Positions 51,893 to 59,939 of a DNA stretch of 64,000 bases are shown in pieces. This DNA is from an archaeon. Its GTDB lineage: Archaea > Aenigmatarchaeota > Aenigmatarchaeia > GW2011-AR5. The stretch covers positions 1 through 64,000 of the forward strand of contig JANQNA010000007.1 in the NCBI GenBank assembly GCA_028279825.1. Direction: 5' to 3'. Position 1 is the stretch's first letter. The number at the start of each line of letters is the position of its first letter. Both the position numbers and the translations under genes were made by a program. The notes under the pieces are model-generated. The model saw only the letters and a program-made list of their open reading frames with translations, searched no databases and was not told the origin of the DNA.

Positions 51893-52318
51893 ATGCGGGT
51901 ACAAGAGACACTGATGAACAGATCGTTTTCGGTCATGAATAGCGATCCATATCTGCTGTCGCTAAAGGCGATGGAGAATATTTCCAGAAGTGGCAAGGTT
52001 ATTGAGAAGAAGAACAAGTATGAGACGGACGGACCGCATCACAGGTCGTTTGTCAACTTTGATGTCGTTGAGATAGTTGATGATTTTTCGAAGATTGTAT
52101 TCAACTTTGACCTTGTCGGTGAGAATGGAACGCTTCGCGTGACGGTAACAGGGAGTTTGATCACAAAGGTAGAAGACACGGGATTCTTCAGCCACGCGTT
52201 TTCTGACCATTACATAAAAGAGATATATCCTGTGCTTCGCAAAATGAGCGGGGAAAAGATAGAGTTCTTTGGAAAGCGTGTGGACAGAATATTCCAAAAA
52301 TCAATACCTGCGTCTTAA
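51893..52318 (+). CDS. Soluble protein, unknown function
   Basis: 141 aa, beta-rich middle (VNFDVVEIVDDFSKIVFNFDLVGENGTLRVTVTG) and a helical C-terminus. A GGTGGTGAT Shine-Dalgarno-like sequence lies about 15 nt upstream. Its 3' end overlaps the convergent HMG-CoA reductase gene by 18 nt. No family recognised. Confidence 0.55.
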   Translation: MRVQETLMNRSFSVMNSDPYLLSLKAMENISRSGKVIEKKNKYETDGPHHRSFVNFDVVEIVDDFSKIVFNFDLVGENGTLRVTVTGSLITKVEDTGFFSHAFSDHYIKEIYPVLRKMSGEKIEFFGKRVDRIFQKSIPAS

Positions 52319-53551
52319 TTCTTCGAGAATTTCCTTGGCCCTTGCATTTGTTATCTGGCCTTCCTGGATCATGAGCTTTGTTACTTTTGGCACTTCATCA
52401 GGTGTTGCGCCGGCGGTCATAGCTAAATTGCTTGCATGGAGCTTCATGTGACCTGCCTGGATTCCTTCCTTGGCCATTGCGCGCATAGCTGCGAAGTTAT
52501 TGGCCAAGCCAACACAGGCTGCTATCTCACCGAGTTCAGATGCATGCTTAACACCGAGAATCTTCAAGGTTATCCTTGCTATAGGATTCGTTTTTGTGGC
52601 TCCGCCAACTATTCCTGCGACCATTGGCATTTCTATTGAGCCAACTAAGTCTCCAGACTCGTTCTTCCGGTAGTGTGTTAGCGGGCCATATCTACCTGCA
52701 GTAGCTGCGTAAGCATGTGCTCCGGCTTCCGCTGCTCTAAAGTCGTTTCCTGTGGCAATCATAACAGCGTCAACGCCGTTCATTATTCCCTTGTTGTGTG
52801 TAGCACAACGGAATTTGTCCACTCTGGCCATTTCATAAGCATCAAGAATTCCCTCTATAACGTCTTCTCCTAGAACTTCCTTTTTCCAGATAACTTCTGC
52901 TTTGGCGAGCCTGTAAATAGCCAAATTGGAAATTATTTTTAGAACCGATCTTCCGCCTGTCAACTCTTCAAGAAAAGGTGCTATACACTCGCACATTGTG
53001 TTTACAGCATTTGCACCCATCGCGTCCTGGACGTTAACAAGAAGGTGGACAACAACTATTCTGCCTCTGTCACTGTCATACTCGTTTACCTCTAAATCTT
53101 TCAAGCCTCCGCCAAGCTTCACTAAAGTAGAATCTTTCTTATTTACTAATCTTTCAATTTGGCCCTTTTCTTTCAAGATCTTTTGCTTCGCGTTATCTTT
53201 TGTGTCCATTAACTGAATCTGGCCAATCATGATGGGTTTGTCACTAGAAGCTGTAAATCCTTCAGGTCTGGCCAATTTTGCGGCGTGGCTTGCAGCTGCC
53301 ACAACAGAAGGTTCTTCAATGGCCATAGGAACTAGAATGTCTTTGTTGTTAATTGTAAAGTTGGTGGCTATGCCCAGAGGAAGCTCAACTGTGCCGATGA
53401 CGTTTTCGATCATCATATCGGCCAATTTCTCTAAACAGCCGGTGTCTTTCAGTGTTTCAGCCTCGCTATCTGTCAAGTTGCACTGATTTTTTATTATGGA
53501 TACACGTTCCTCGACAGGCAGCTTGTAAAATCCGGATAAATCACTGTTCAT
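52301..53551 (-). CDS. HMG-CoA reductase, class II type
   Basis: 416 aa from ATG 53551; a TTTAATAC element about 30 nt upstream suggests a leaderless transcript. EEPSVVAAASHAAK (catalytic Glu), NVQDAMGANAVNTMCE and CATHNKGIMNG (lysine) are HMGR signatures, and the length and C-terminus follow the class II (Pseudomonas mevalonii-like) group also found in some archaea. It reduces HMG-CoA to mevalonate for lipid synthesis, close to the genes making HMG-CoA. Confidence 0.93.
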   Translation of the reverse strand: MNSDLSGFYKLPVEERVSIIKNQCNLTDSEAETLKDTGCLEKLADMMIENVIGTVELPLGIATNFTINNKDILVPMAIEEPSVVAAASHAAKLARPEGFTASSDKPIMIGQIQLMDTKDNAKQKILKEKGQIERLVNKKDSTLVKLGGGLKDLEVNEYDSDRGRIVVVHLLVNVQDAMGANAVNTMCECIAPFLEELTGGRSVLKIISNLAIYRLAKAEVIWKKEVLGEDVIEGILDAYEMARVDKFRCATHNKGIMNGVDAVMIATGNDFRAAEAGAHAYAATAGRYGPLTHYRKNESGDLVGSIEMPMVAGIVGGATKTNPIARITLKILGVKHASELGEIAACVGLANNFAAMRAMAKEGIQAGHMKLHASNLAMTAGATPDEVPKVTKLMIQEGQITNARAKEILEELRRRY

Positions 53552-53630
53552 AAGAATTAGCAATTAGACCGCATGTATTAAAGGGTATCGTTGGATATCA
53601 TTTTTTATAGGTTTTTGAGATGGTTTTGAT

Positions 53631-53954
53631 ATGACTGAAGTAAGAGGGTTTATAGCGCTAGGTATTGTAGATAAACCTGGTGATGTATCTATATACCAGC
53701 AGCATCGTTTCAAAGAGCCTGCCAGAAGATGCATATCCGGTCTTGGGTACTTATGTGATAATCTTGAATCAGCTTCTGACCGGATTGTAGGAATTCTCGA
53801 TTCTGCCGGCTTACCAGACGGGTATGTTGTTTGTGTGCGGGATCAGCGTTCTTCGAACTTTGTTCAATCTGAAAGACCGCTAAAAAGACGCGAGCTTGGT
53901 CCTATCGTAGCCGAAGTGAAAAGACAGAGACCTCAGTTTTCTTTCGTGTATTAA
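53631..53954 (+). CDS. Small protein, tandem duplicate 1
   Basis: 107 aa. It shares with the next gene LDSAGLPDGYVVCVRDQ/LDTSDLPDGYSIAIRNG, the ExPLKRRELGPIVAEVKRQRPQF-type C-terminus, and the upstream sequence TTTTTGAGATGGTTTT, so the unit was duplicated with its promoter. Soluble; function unknown. Confidence 0.62.
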   Translation: MTEVRGFIALGIVDKPGDVSIYQQHRFKEPARRCISGLGYLCDNLESASDRIVGILDSAGLPDGYVVCVRDQRSSNFVQSERPLKRRELGPIVAEVKRQRPQFSFVY

Positions 53955-53986
53955 CTCTTTTTATATGTTTTTGAGATGGTTTTTGT

Positions 53987-54319
53987 ATGTCTGAAAATTC
54001 TGGGGTAATTGAGCTTGCCACTTACCGTAGTGGCGGCGTGCCGGGTTTTGTGTCTAAAAACTACGAGCTTTACGGTGAAGATGGTACTTTGAGAAGAGCC
54101 GGAACCGGACATTTTTGTGATAAAGCCGATGAGATTGTATATAGACTTCTGGAACTCCTTGATACTTCTGATTTGCCTGACGGTTATTCAATAGCTATTC
54201 GAAATGGATTAACAGTGCCTGGATGGCAGCAGAATAATCACCCGTTACGGGCGGCGGATTTCAGTGCTATTGTGGAAAAAGTAAAAAGGTGCCGGCCCAG
54301 ATTTGCTTTCGTAGATTAA
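53987..54319 (+). CDS. Small protein, tandem duplicate 2
   Basis: 110 aa, a paralog of the preceding gene. Its C-terminus NNHPLRAADFSAIVEKVKRCRPRFAFVD mirrors the neighbour's. The upstream TTTTTATATG...TTTTTGAGATGG copy gives it its own promoter. Function unknown. Confidence 0.62.
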   Translation: MSENSGVIELATYRSGGVPGFVSKNYELYGEDGTLRRAGTGHFCDKADEIVYRLLELLDTSDLPDGYSIAIRNGLTVPGWQQNNHPLRAADFSAIVEKVKRCRPRFAFVD

Positions 54320-54353
54320 AAATCTTTTTATTGGGTCTGTGGCAAGTATAGTT

Positions 54354-55154
54354 ATGCTTGAGTCTATCATCAGACCGATGAGGGCAGAGAAGAATCCGAA
54401 GGAAGTATTTGTGATTTCGCTGTTCTTTTCGTTTGTATCTGTGGCGTTTGCTATACATATATTTCCTTCACAGGCGTCTGTTTTCTCTGTTGCTTTGCTG
54501 ACAATGCTGTTTCTACCGTTGTTTCAAAAGTTGTTTGTAATAGAAGAAAAGAAAGACTACAAACTGCACAAAAATCTTTGGAAACGGCATGAAGAGCTGT
54601 TCAAGGTGTTTACAGCGTTCTTCTTAGGTACTATTGTTGCATTGAGCTTCATCTACGTGTTCTTTCCTCATGCGCGTGATGCGTTTGCTCTTCAGGAAAG
54701 CTGGTATATGGCCAACGGTTCAGTTATCACGGGCGAAGCCACAGGCGACGCCCAGTTCTGGGCGTTTTTCTGGAATAACACACAGGTCATGCTGATGATG
54801 TTTTTACTGTCTATAATCTTCGGTGCCGGTGCTATCTTCATTCTGGCGTGGAACGCGTCTGTAATAGCCGTATATGTTGGATTTGTAATCAATTCGTTCA
54901 TACGAACAGGTATCAGTCCGGAAATTGCGTATATTTTAGGCGTTCCGGCAGGTATAGGATCTATCGCTCTACATGGAATTCCGGAAATACTGGCTTACTT
55001 TGTGGCTGCTTTAGCCGGAGGCATGCTGTCTGTGGGTGTTATAAGAGAAAGACTAAAGGGTCATTTTGAGAAGATTTTCATAGACTCGCTAATTTTCTTA
55101 GGTGCAGCTGAAGTACTCATAATCGTGGCTGCTTTACTGGAAGCTTATATCTAA
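54354..55154 (+). CDS. SpoIIM/DUF95-like integral membrane protein
   Basis: 266 aa from ATG 54354 (MLESIIRPMRAEKNPKEV); the track's earlier start runs into the promoter. About five or six membrane helices. The layout with a long extracellular segment after helix 2-3 (ARDAFALQESWYMANGSVI), FWNNTQVMLMMFLLSIIFGAGAIFILAWNASVIAVYVG and GIPEILAYFVAALAGG resembles the archaeal SpoIIM family. Role in archaea is unknown. Confidence 0.85.
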   Translation: MLESIIRPMRAEKNPKEVFVISLFFSFVSVAFAIHIFPSQASVFSVALLTMLFLPLFQKLFVIEEKKDYKLHKNLWKRHEELFKVFTAFFLGTIVALSFIYVFFPHARDAFALQESWYMANGSVITGEATGDAQFWAFFWNNTQVMLMMFLLSIIFGAGAIFILAWNASVIAVYVGFVINSFIRTGISPEIAYILGVPAGIGSIALHGIPEILAYFVAALAGGMLSVGVIRERLKGHFEKIFIDSLIFLGAAEVLIIVAALLEAYI

Positions 55155-55224
55155 ATTCTGCGTTAAAACCGCAAAATTAGGGCTTAAAGGCGTAATTTAA
55201 GAATGTTTCGGTGATACTAGATTG

Positions 55225-56259
55225 ATGAACGTAGGTATAGTTGGGTACGGGGCATATGTGCCTAAATTCCGCATAAAAGCAGAGGAAATAGCCAAAGTAT
55301 GGAACATGAATCCTGATAGTATAAGGAATGGTTTGTTAATAGAGGAGAAAAGTGTTCCTTCTCAGGATGAGGATACTGTTACTATATCCGTTGAGGCTGC
55401 GCGAAACGCATTGATAAGAGCAAATGTTAACGGTAGTCGTATTGGCTCGGTATACATAGGCAGTGAAAGTCATCCGTATACAGTAAAACCATCAGGTACA
55501 GTCGTGGCGGAAGCTATAGGCGCTACGCCTGATGTTATGGTTGCTGATTTTGAGTTTGCATGCAAGGCCGGGACGGCTGCTATGCAGGTGTGTTTTGCAC
55601 AAGTGAAAGCTGGTCTGGTTGAATATGGACTGGCAATAGGTGCTGATACGTCACAAGGACGTCCGGGTGATGCGCTGGAGTATTCGGCTGCTGCCGGAGG
55701 CGCAGCTTTTGTGATTGGAAAGGATCCTATAGTCACGATAGATGATACTTATTCGTACACGACGGATACACCTGACTTCTGGCGAAGAGAAGGACAGCCA
55801 TATCCAAGCCATGGGGCAAGATTCACAGGTGAACCGGCTTACTTTGCTCATCTGCCCGGTGCAGTGAAGGGTCTTCTAAGGAAGACTAACACTCAACCTG
55901 ACGATTATGATTACGTAGCTTTTCATACTCCTAACGGAAAGTTTCCGCTGCGCGCTGCAAAGATGTTAGGATTTGCAAAGGAAAAATTGCTTCCGGGATT
56001 AATTGTTACAAAGATAGGTAATACTTATTCAGGTGCTTCTTTACTTTCTTTAACGGCTATACTTGATATAGCAAAGCCTGGGGACAAAATTTTACTCTGT
56101 TCTTATGGTTCAGGAGCAGGTGCTGACGCATTCAAGTTAACAGTAACAGACAAAATACTGGAAGTTAGAAAGGCTCCAACTACACAGCAATATATTGACA
56201 AGGCTGAATACATAGATTATGGTACTTATGCTAAATTGAGAGGAAAACTGGTGAGATAG
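55225..56259 (+). CDS. HMG-CoA synthase
   Basis: 344 aa from ATG 55225. It has the archaeal HMGS form: [16 protein letters not shown] start, the catalytic Cys in [27 protein letters not shown] (His) and [11 protein letters not shown]. It condenses acetoacetyl-CoA with acetyl-CoA. In archaea it forms a complex with thiolase and a DUF35 protein, both encoded downstream here but separated by small genes. The next gene follows without a spacer. Confidence 0.94.
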   Translation: MNVGIVGYGAYVPKFRIKAEEIAKVWNMNPDSIRNGLLIEEKSVPSQDEDTVTISVEAARNALIRANVNGSRIGSVYIGSESHPYTVKPSGTVVAEAIGATPDVMVADFEFACKAGTAAMQVCFAQVKAGLVEYGLAIGADTSQGRPGDALEYSAAAGGAAFVIGKDPIVTIDDTYSYTTDTPDFWRREGQPYPSHGARFTGEPAYFAHLPGAVKGLLRKTNTQPDDYDYVAFHTPNGKFPLRAAKMLGFAKEKLLPGLIVTKIGNTYSGASLLSLTAILDIAKPGDKILLCSYGSGAGADAFKLTVTDKILEVRKAPTTQQYIDKAEYIDYGTYAKLRGKLVR

Positions 56260-56511
56260 ATGGGTGTTGATGAAGCCTTTAAGGTGTTTTACGTGGCAGC
56301 TGGCAGAGTTGACGGAGATGAGAATAGAAGAACGTGGCTGTATGATCAGGAAGAAGGATCGAATACTGACATAGGGCAGCTTTTGGAGCATGGCTACCTA
56401 GAAACCGTCGGGACAAGACAGGCTGGAGATGTTGTTGAAACTGTTTACGAATTTACGAGAAGGGGAAGGAGACTTGGAATGAGGCTTTTCCCAGAAAGAG
56501 TGGTGAATTGA
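56260..56511 (+). CDS. Small winged-helix-like protein 1 inside the HMGS operon
   Basis: 83 aa, directly after the HMGS stop. GQLLEHGYLETVGTRQ ... VYEFTRRGRRLG is a wing-and-helix unit that recurs in the next two genes. No DNA-binding recognition helix is obvious. Function unknown. Confidence 0.6.
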   Translation: MGVDEAFKVFYVAAGRVDGDENRRTWLYDQEEGSNTDIGQLLEHGYLETVGTRQAGDVVETVYEFTRRGRRLGMRLFPERVVN

Positions 56512-56512
56512 T

Positions 56513-56944
56513 ATGGTAGATGCACAAAGAGCACTCAAAAACTTCAGGATTACAGCAGATGAAAACGGTGAAGTACTGCAGATGGCAAGGTATCCCTGCC
56601 AGACGGTCCAAGGACTTGTGGATGATGGTTATGCGGAGCTTCGGAGCCGTAGAGATGGCGTTGACAGATATGGCCTTACAAGGAAGGGTTTAAATGAGGC
56701 AAACGGTGTTGTAGATTTAAACCGTTACAGAGAGCGGCAAAGAAAGCTCAGGACATTTGCGGAATGTGAAAGGGCAGATGGCGTTGTCACGGCGGTAGCC
56801 AATACCTTCCTGGAAGAAGAAATTGGTAAACTTGTGGATGATGGTCTTGTAAGGGATCTTGGTGTAAAACATGGGCATCATGCGTATGCGTTGTCGATGA
56901 AAGGGCAGATAAGATTTGATAGAAAGGAGGGTGTGATGAAATGA
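56513..56944 (+). CDS. Two-domain winged-helix-like protein 2
   Basis: 143 aa with two copies of the same unit: QGLVDDGYAELRS...YGLTRKGLNEA and GKLVDDGLVRDLG...YALSMKGQIRF. It overlaps the following gene by 4 nt (ATGA). Together with its neighbours this is a tandem family between HMGS and thiolase. Function unknown. Confidence 0.6.
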   Translation: MVDAQRALKNFRITADENGEVLQMARYPCQTVQGLVDDGYAELRSRRDGVDRYGLTRKGLNEANGVVDLNRYRERQRKLRTFAECERADGVVTAVANTFLEEEIGKLVDDGLVRDLGVKHGHHAYALSMKGQIRFDRKEGVMK

Positions 56945-57165
56945 GTTTTCAATTAGAAGAAGTAGAAGATTTTAAGGGATTCTGGCGTGACGGTGGACAT
57001 CTGGCATATCCTGCTGGAATGGAAATACCAAGGTATGTTCAGAAAATGGAGAACGCTGGTCTTGTCAGAAGAGGATACGCTATAATAAACGGCATAGAAT
57101 CCACGCATTTTGTTGCTACTGATATGGGTAAAAGACTTGGAAGTACAATAGAGTTGAGAAAATGA
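56941..57165 (+). CDS. Small winged-helix-like protein 3
   Basis: 74 aa, one unit: VQKMENAGLVRRGYAIINGIESTHFVATDMGKRLG. It overlaps both neighbours by 4 nt, so it is translationally coupled to thiolase. Function unknown; an effect on the mevalonate enzymes or a regulator is speculation. Confidence 0.6.
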   Translation: MSFQLEEVEDFKGFWRDGGHLAYPAGMEIPRYVQKMENAGLVRRGYAIINGIESTHFVATDMGKRLGSTIELRK

Positions 57166-58319
57166 GAAATGTGGCTGTTGTAGGCGTCGGGCAGACGAAG
57201 TTCGGGGAACACTGGAGCATGTCGCTGCGCGACATGCTTACGGAAGCCGGTAATGCCGCAATAGCCGATGCAGGTATTGAGCGAAGCTCTATAGAATCAT
57301 TATTTGTAGGATCAATGTCGCCAGGGCGATATTCAGGACAAGAGCATATAGGTCCTCTGGCTGCTGATGCGCTTCGCTTGGGCAACATACCTGCTACAAG
57401 ATTTGAAGGTGCTTGTGCTTCGGGATCGTTAGCATTGAGGACAGCTTATATTGATATTGCATCCGGCCGTCACGATACGGCTATTGTGCTTGGCGGGGAG
57501 AAGATGACCGATGTAAACGGCTCAGAAGCTATTACAACCCTGGCTGCTGCCGGAGACCAGGAATGGGAAGCATCCATTGGTCTTACTTTTGCAGGTCTGT
57601 ATGCACTGATGGCAAGAAAGCATATGCATGATTATGGTACTACACTGGAACAAATGGCGGCTGTGTCAGTTAATAATCACAAGAACGGGATCAATAATCC
57701 TAACGCGCAGTTTCGCAGTCCTATCACAGTTGAACAAGTATTAGCTTCTTCGATGGTTGCTGATCCGTTGCGGCTTCTGGACTGCTCGCCGATAACGGAC
57801 GGTTCAGCTGCGATGATTCTTATGTCAGAAGAACGTGCTAAGGCGCTTGATAATCCTGTTTGGATTCTGGGAAGCGGACAGGGTTCAGATACTCTTGCTC
57901 TACATGATAGGATGTCTTACACAGAAATGATGGCAACCAAGGCAGCTGCCAAGGAGGCATTGGCAGAAGCAGGAATATCTATTGGAGATGTTGGCGCACT
58001 GGAAGTCCATGATTGTTTTTCGATAAACCAGATCATAGCTCTGGAAGATCTTGGTTTCTGTAAAAAGGGTGAAGGCGGTAAATTCGTAGAGGATGGAAAA
58101 ATTGCATTAAACGGTGAGATACCTGTCAACACCACAGGCGGGCTAAAGGCTGGTGGTCATCCGGTAGGTGCTACTGGTGTAAGACAGGCTATTGATATTG
58201 TTAAACAGCTTCGCGGAGACTCAGTAAACCAGATAAACACAGAGAAGGGAATGACGCTGAATATCGGCGGATCAGGCGCGACGGCTGTTGTGAACATATT
58301 CGGAAAGGAGATGGAATAA
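57162..58319 (+). CDS. Acetyl-CoA acetyltransferase (archaeal thiolase)
   Basis: 385 aa. The catalytic Cys is in FEGACASGSLALRTA, the HDCFS segment (EVHDCFSINQ) and the C-terminal GGLKAGGHPVGATG are typical of archaeal thiolase/SCPx-type enzymes. It forms acetoacetyl-CoA for the HMGS encoded upstream. ATGA overlap with the preceding gene. Confidence 0.94.
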   Translation: MRNVAVVGVGQTKFGEHWSMSLRDMLTEAGNAAIADAGIERSSIESLFVGSMSPGRYSGQEHIGPLAADALRLGNIPATRFEGACASGSLALRTAYIDIASGRHDTAIVLGGEKMTDVNGSEAITTLAAAGDQEWEASIGLTFAGLYALMARKHMHDYGTTLEQMAAVSVNNHKNGINNPNAQFRSPITVEQVLASSMVADPLRLLDCSPITDGSAAMILMSEERAKALDNPVWILGSGQGSDTLALHDRMSYTEMMATKAAAKEALAEAGISIGDVGALEVHDCFSINQIIALEDLGFCKKGEGGKFVEDGKIALNGEIPVNTTGGLKAGGHPVGATGVRQAIDIVKQLRGDSVNQINTEKGMTLNIGGSGATAVVNIFGKEME

Positions 58320-58320
58320 A

Positions 58321-58641
58321 ATGGAATTGAGTTTTAAGGAAATGAGAGAAAGAGATCGTGTAGAGGTTACATGCAGAGGTGATCCGGTCGCAAAAGATCC
58401 TTATGAATTGCAGGGTTTTGTTGAGGGGGTTAAAGATGGCCATTTACGCATAAAACCTGATTACGAAAAGCCGTTGGTAGTAGCTCCTCTCAGTGACTTG
58501 ACAATAGATGGCCATGAAGATGATGTGTGGCACCTGACTTATCATATGGGTAGAGCTGAACAACAAAGAGGTTATTGTGAACCTAGATTTGCACTGAGTA
58601 CGTTTGCTCTTGAGAGGGAGAGGCCAGATGAACAGAGCTGA
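58321..58641 (+). CDS. Small beta-barrel-like protein A in the mevalonate operon
   Basis: 106 aa, 1 nt after thiolase. VEVTCRGD ... LQGFVEGVKDGHLRIKPDYEKPLVVAPLSDL suggests an SH3/Sm-like barrel, also seen in the next gene. A charged C-terminal tail follows. No family recognised. Confidence 0.58.
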   Translation: MELSFKEMRERDRVEVTCRGDPVAKDPYELQGFVEGVKDGHLRIKPDYEKPLVVAPLSDLTIDGHEDDVWHLTYHMGRAEQQRGYCEPRFALSTFALERERPDEQS

Positions 58642-58864
58642 ATTCAGGGCACGTGCTGGTGTCGGTGATCTTGTAGTGATAGATGTCAGACGTGGTGAAA
58701 GGACTGAACATTATAGAGGTGCTGTAGTGCATTATACAAATGACGGCAGCGTAAAACTTGACGTTAACGGGAATGTACGGTTATACCCACTAACTGACAT
58801 CAAGAATGTTCGGAGGATTAGAATACCAGTAGACCCGCATGGGCCTATACCAATGTTGGAGTGA
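58628..58864 (+). CDS. Small beta-barrel-like protein B in the mevalonate operon
   Basis: 78 aa from ATG 58628; the track's start at 58604 would extend deeper into gene A. GDLVVIDVRRGE ... YRGAVVHYTNDGSVKLDVNGNVRLYPLTDIKNV resembles gene A. It overlaps gene A by 14 nt. Function unknown. Confidence 0.58.
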   Translation: MNRAEFRARAGVGDLVVIDVRRGERTEHYRGAVVHYTNDGSVKLDVNGNVRLYPLTDIKNVRRIRIPVDPHGPIPMLE

Positions 58865-58869
58865 TAATT

Positions 58870-59250
58870 ATGCCGCATAGATCAAGTGTGCCAGCGTCGT
58901 GGAGACTACAGGAAAACAGGTATTCTTTAGTCGGCACTACATGTGAGTGTGGTGAATGTCATATGCCAGGCCGACGCGTATGCGAGTGTGGTAATGAGAA
59001 GTTGGAATCTTTAGAGTTCTGCGGGCTTGGTGAGATCGTTAGTTATACTACAATTCACGTGGCGCCTGCAGGCTTTAGCGGTCCTTATCATATAGCGCTA
59101 ATTCGTTTGGAAGAAGGACCTGTTGTGACGGGTATTGTTACCGGTGATGATATTTCTGTTGGCAAGAAGGTGAAAAGTGTCTTTCGACGTCTGTATACAG
59201 ACGGCCAAGAAGGGTTAATAACCTACGGATTCAAGTTTGAACTAATGTAA
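58870..59250 (+). CDS. DUF35 OB-fold/zinc-ribbon protein of the thiolase-HMGS complex
   Basis: 126 aa from ATG 58870. A rubredoxin-like ribbon (TCECGECHMPGRRVCECGN, four Cys in CxC/CxCG form) is followed by an OB fold (LGEIVSYTTIHVAPAGFSGPYHIALIRLEEGPVVTGIVTG). Archaeal DUF35 proteins bridge thiolase and HMGS, allowing direct transfer of acetoacetyl-CoA. The gene order here supports that role. Its stop abuts that of the next, convergent gene. Confidence 0.9.
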   Translation: MPHRSSVPASWRLQENRYSLVGTTCECGECHMPGRRVCECGNEKLESLEFCGLGEIVSYTTIHVAPAGFSGPYHIALIRLEEGPVVTGIVTGDDISVGKKVKSVFRRLYTDGQEGLITYGFKFELM

Positions 59251-59583
59251 TTAACCTACTAATTTAGTTGGTTCTATGGGAAAAATGCCAACAGGTTCTC
59301 TTGAGCGCGAATCCCTTCCAAGATGGTTTTCCAGAACGTACAACAGAGTTGGACGTTTCATAGCTCGTCCATATATAAGACCACCCCGATATAAAAAATA
59401 ACCGGGACCAAGACCACTAAAAACACCGTAATCAAGATCTTGTTGGAACCATAAACAGTCGTCAAGGATACTATCAGGGAACTCTCGGAAAATATACGAC
59501 CCGTTAAGTGGGACTGGATCAGTTGGTTCTAGAATTAATATCTTTTCTCCATTATCTTCCGGTACTTTGGCATGGGTAATCAT
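59251..59583 (-). CDS. Soluble protein, unknown function
   Basis: 110 aa from ATG 59583 (MITHAKVPEDNGEKILIL); the track's longer form adds a non-conserved-looking 16 residues. It has an aromatic- and Gly-rich middle (LWFQQDLDYGVFSGLGPGYFLYRGGLIYG). No family recognised. It borders the putative orc1 origin. Confidence 0.55.
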   Translation of the reverse strand: MITHAKVPEDNGEKILILEPTDPVPLNGSYIFREFPDSILDDCLWFQQDLDYGVFSGLGPGYFLYRGGLIYGRAMKRPTLLYVLENHLGRDSRSREPVGIFPIEPTKLVG

Positions 59584-59939
59584 AAAAATATTAGATTGAA
59601 TACAAATAAAAGCTTTTCCAGGGTTTATCAAGAATAAAAATCCCAGACACCTTTGTTTCGTATGGAAATATTATATTTTGAAGGTGGTTTTGTGTTGAGA
59701 ACCACACTTTCATTTCATATAACATAGTTATAAAGAAGAAATAGATTAATAGGGGGTTCTATAGGAAGTCATAGGGTGTTATGTCACTACTGATATACAG
59801 TTCTTAACATGTTCTTTCCGGATTGATTAACTATATATAGTTCCAGGGGAAATGTAGGTAAGTAGTTTGGTGAGAAGCAAAAGAAAACATTGGTCATGTT
59901 CGATGCTATTCACTAACAATTGGTAACAGGGGTGGTTTG
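59584..59939. other. Putative replication origin upstream of orc1/cdc6
   Basis: About 350 nt without an ORF, next to orc1/cdc6 as in many archaeal origins. It contains an ORB-like box (GTTCCAGGGGAAAT), a weaker TTCTATAGGAAG, a GTGGTT...AACCAC inverted repeat (59682-59704) and AT-rich stretches (CTATATATAG). Origin activity is inferred. Confidence 0.6.
59840..59853 (+). promoter_or_regulatory. ORB/mini-ORB-like box
   Basis: GTTCCAGGGGAAAT differs from the well-known archaeal core GTTCCAGTGGAAAC at two positions. It lies about 85-100 nt before orc1 and is the best match in the window. Confidence 0.6.
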
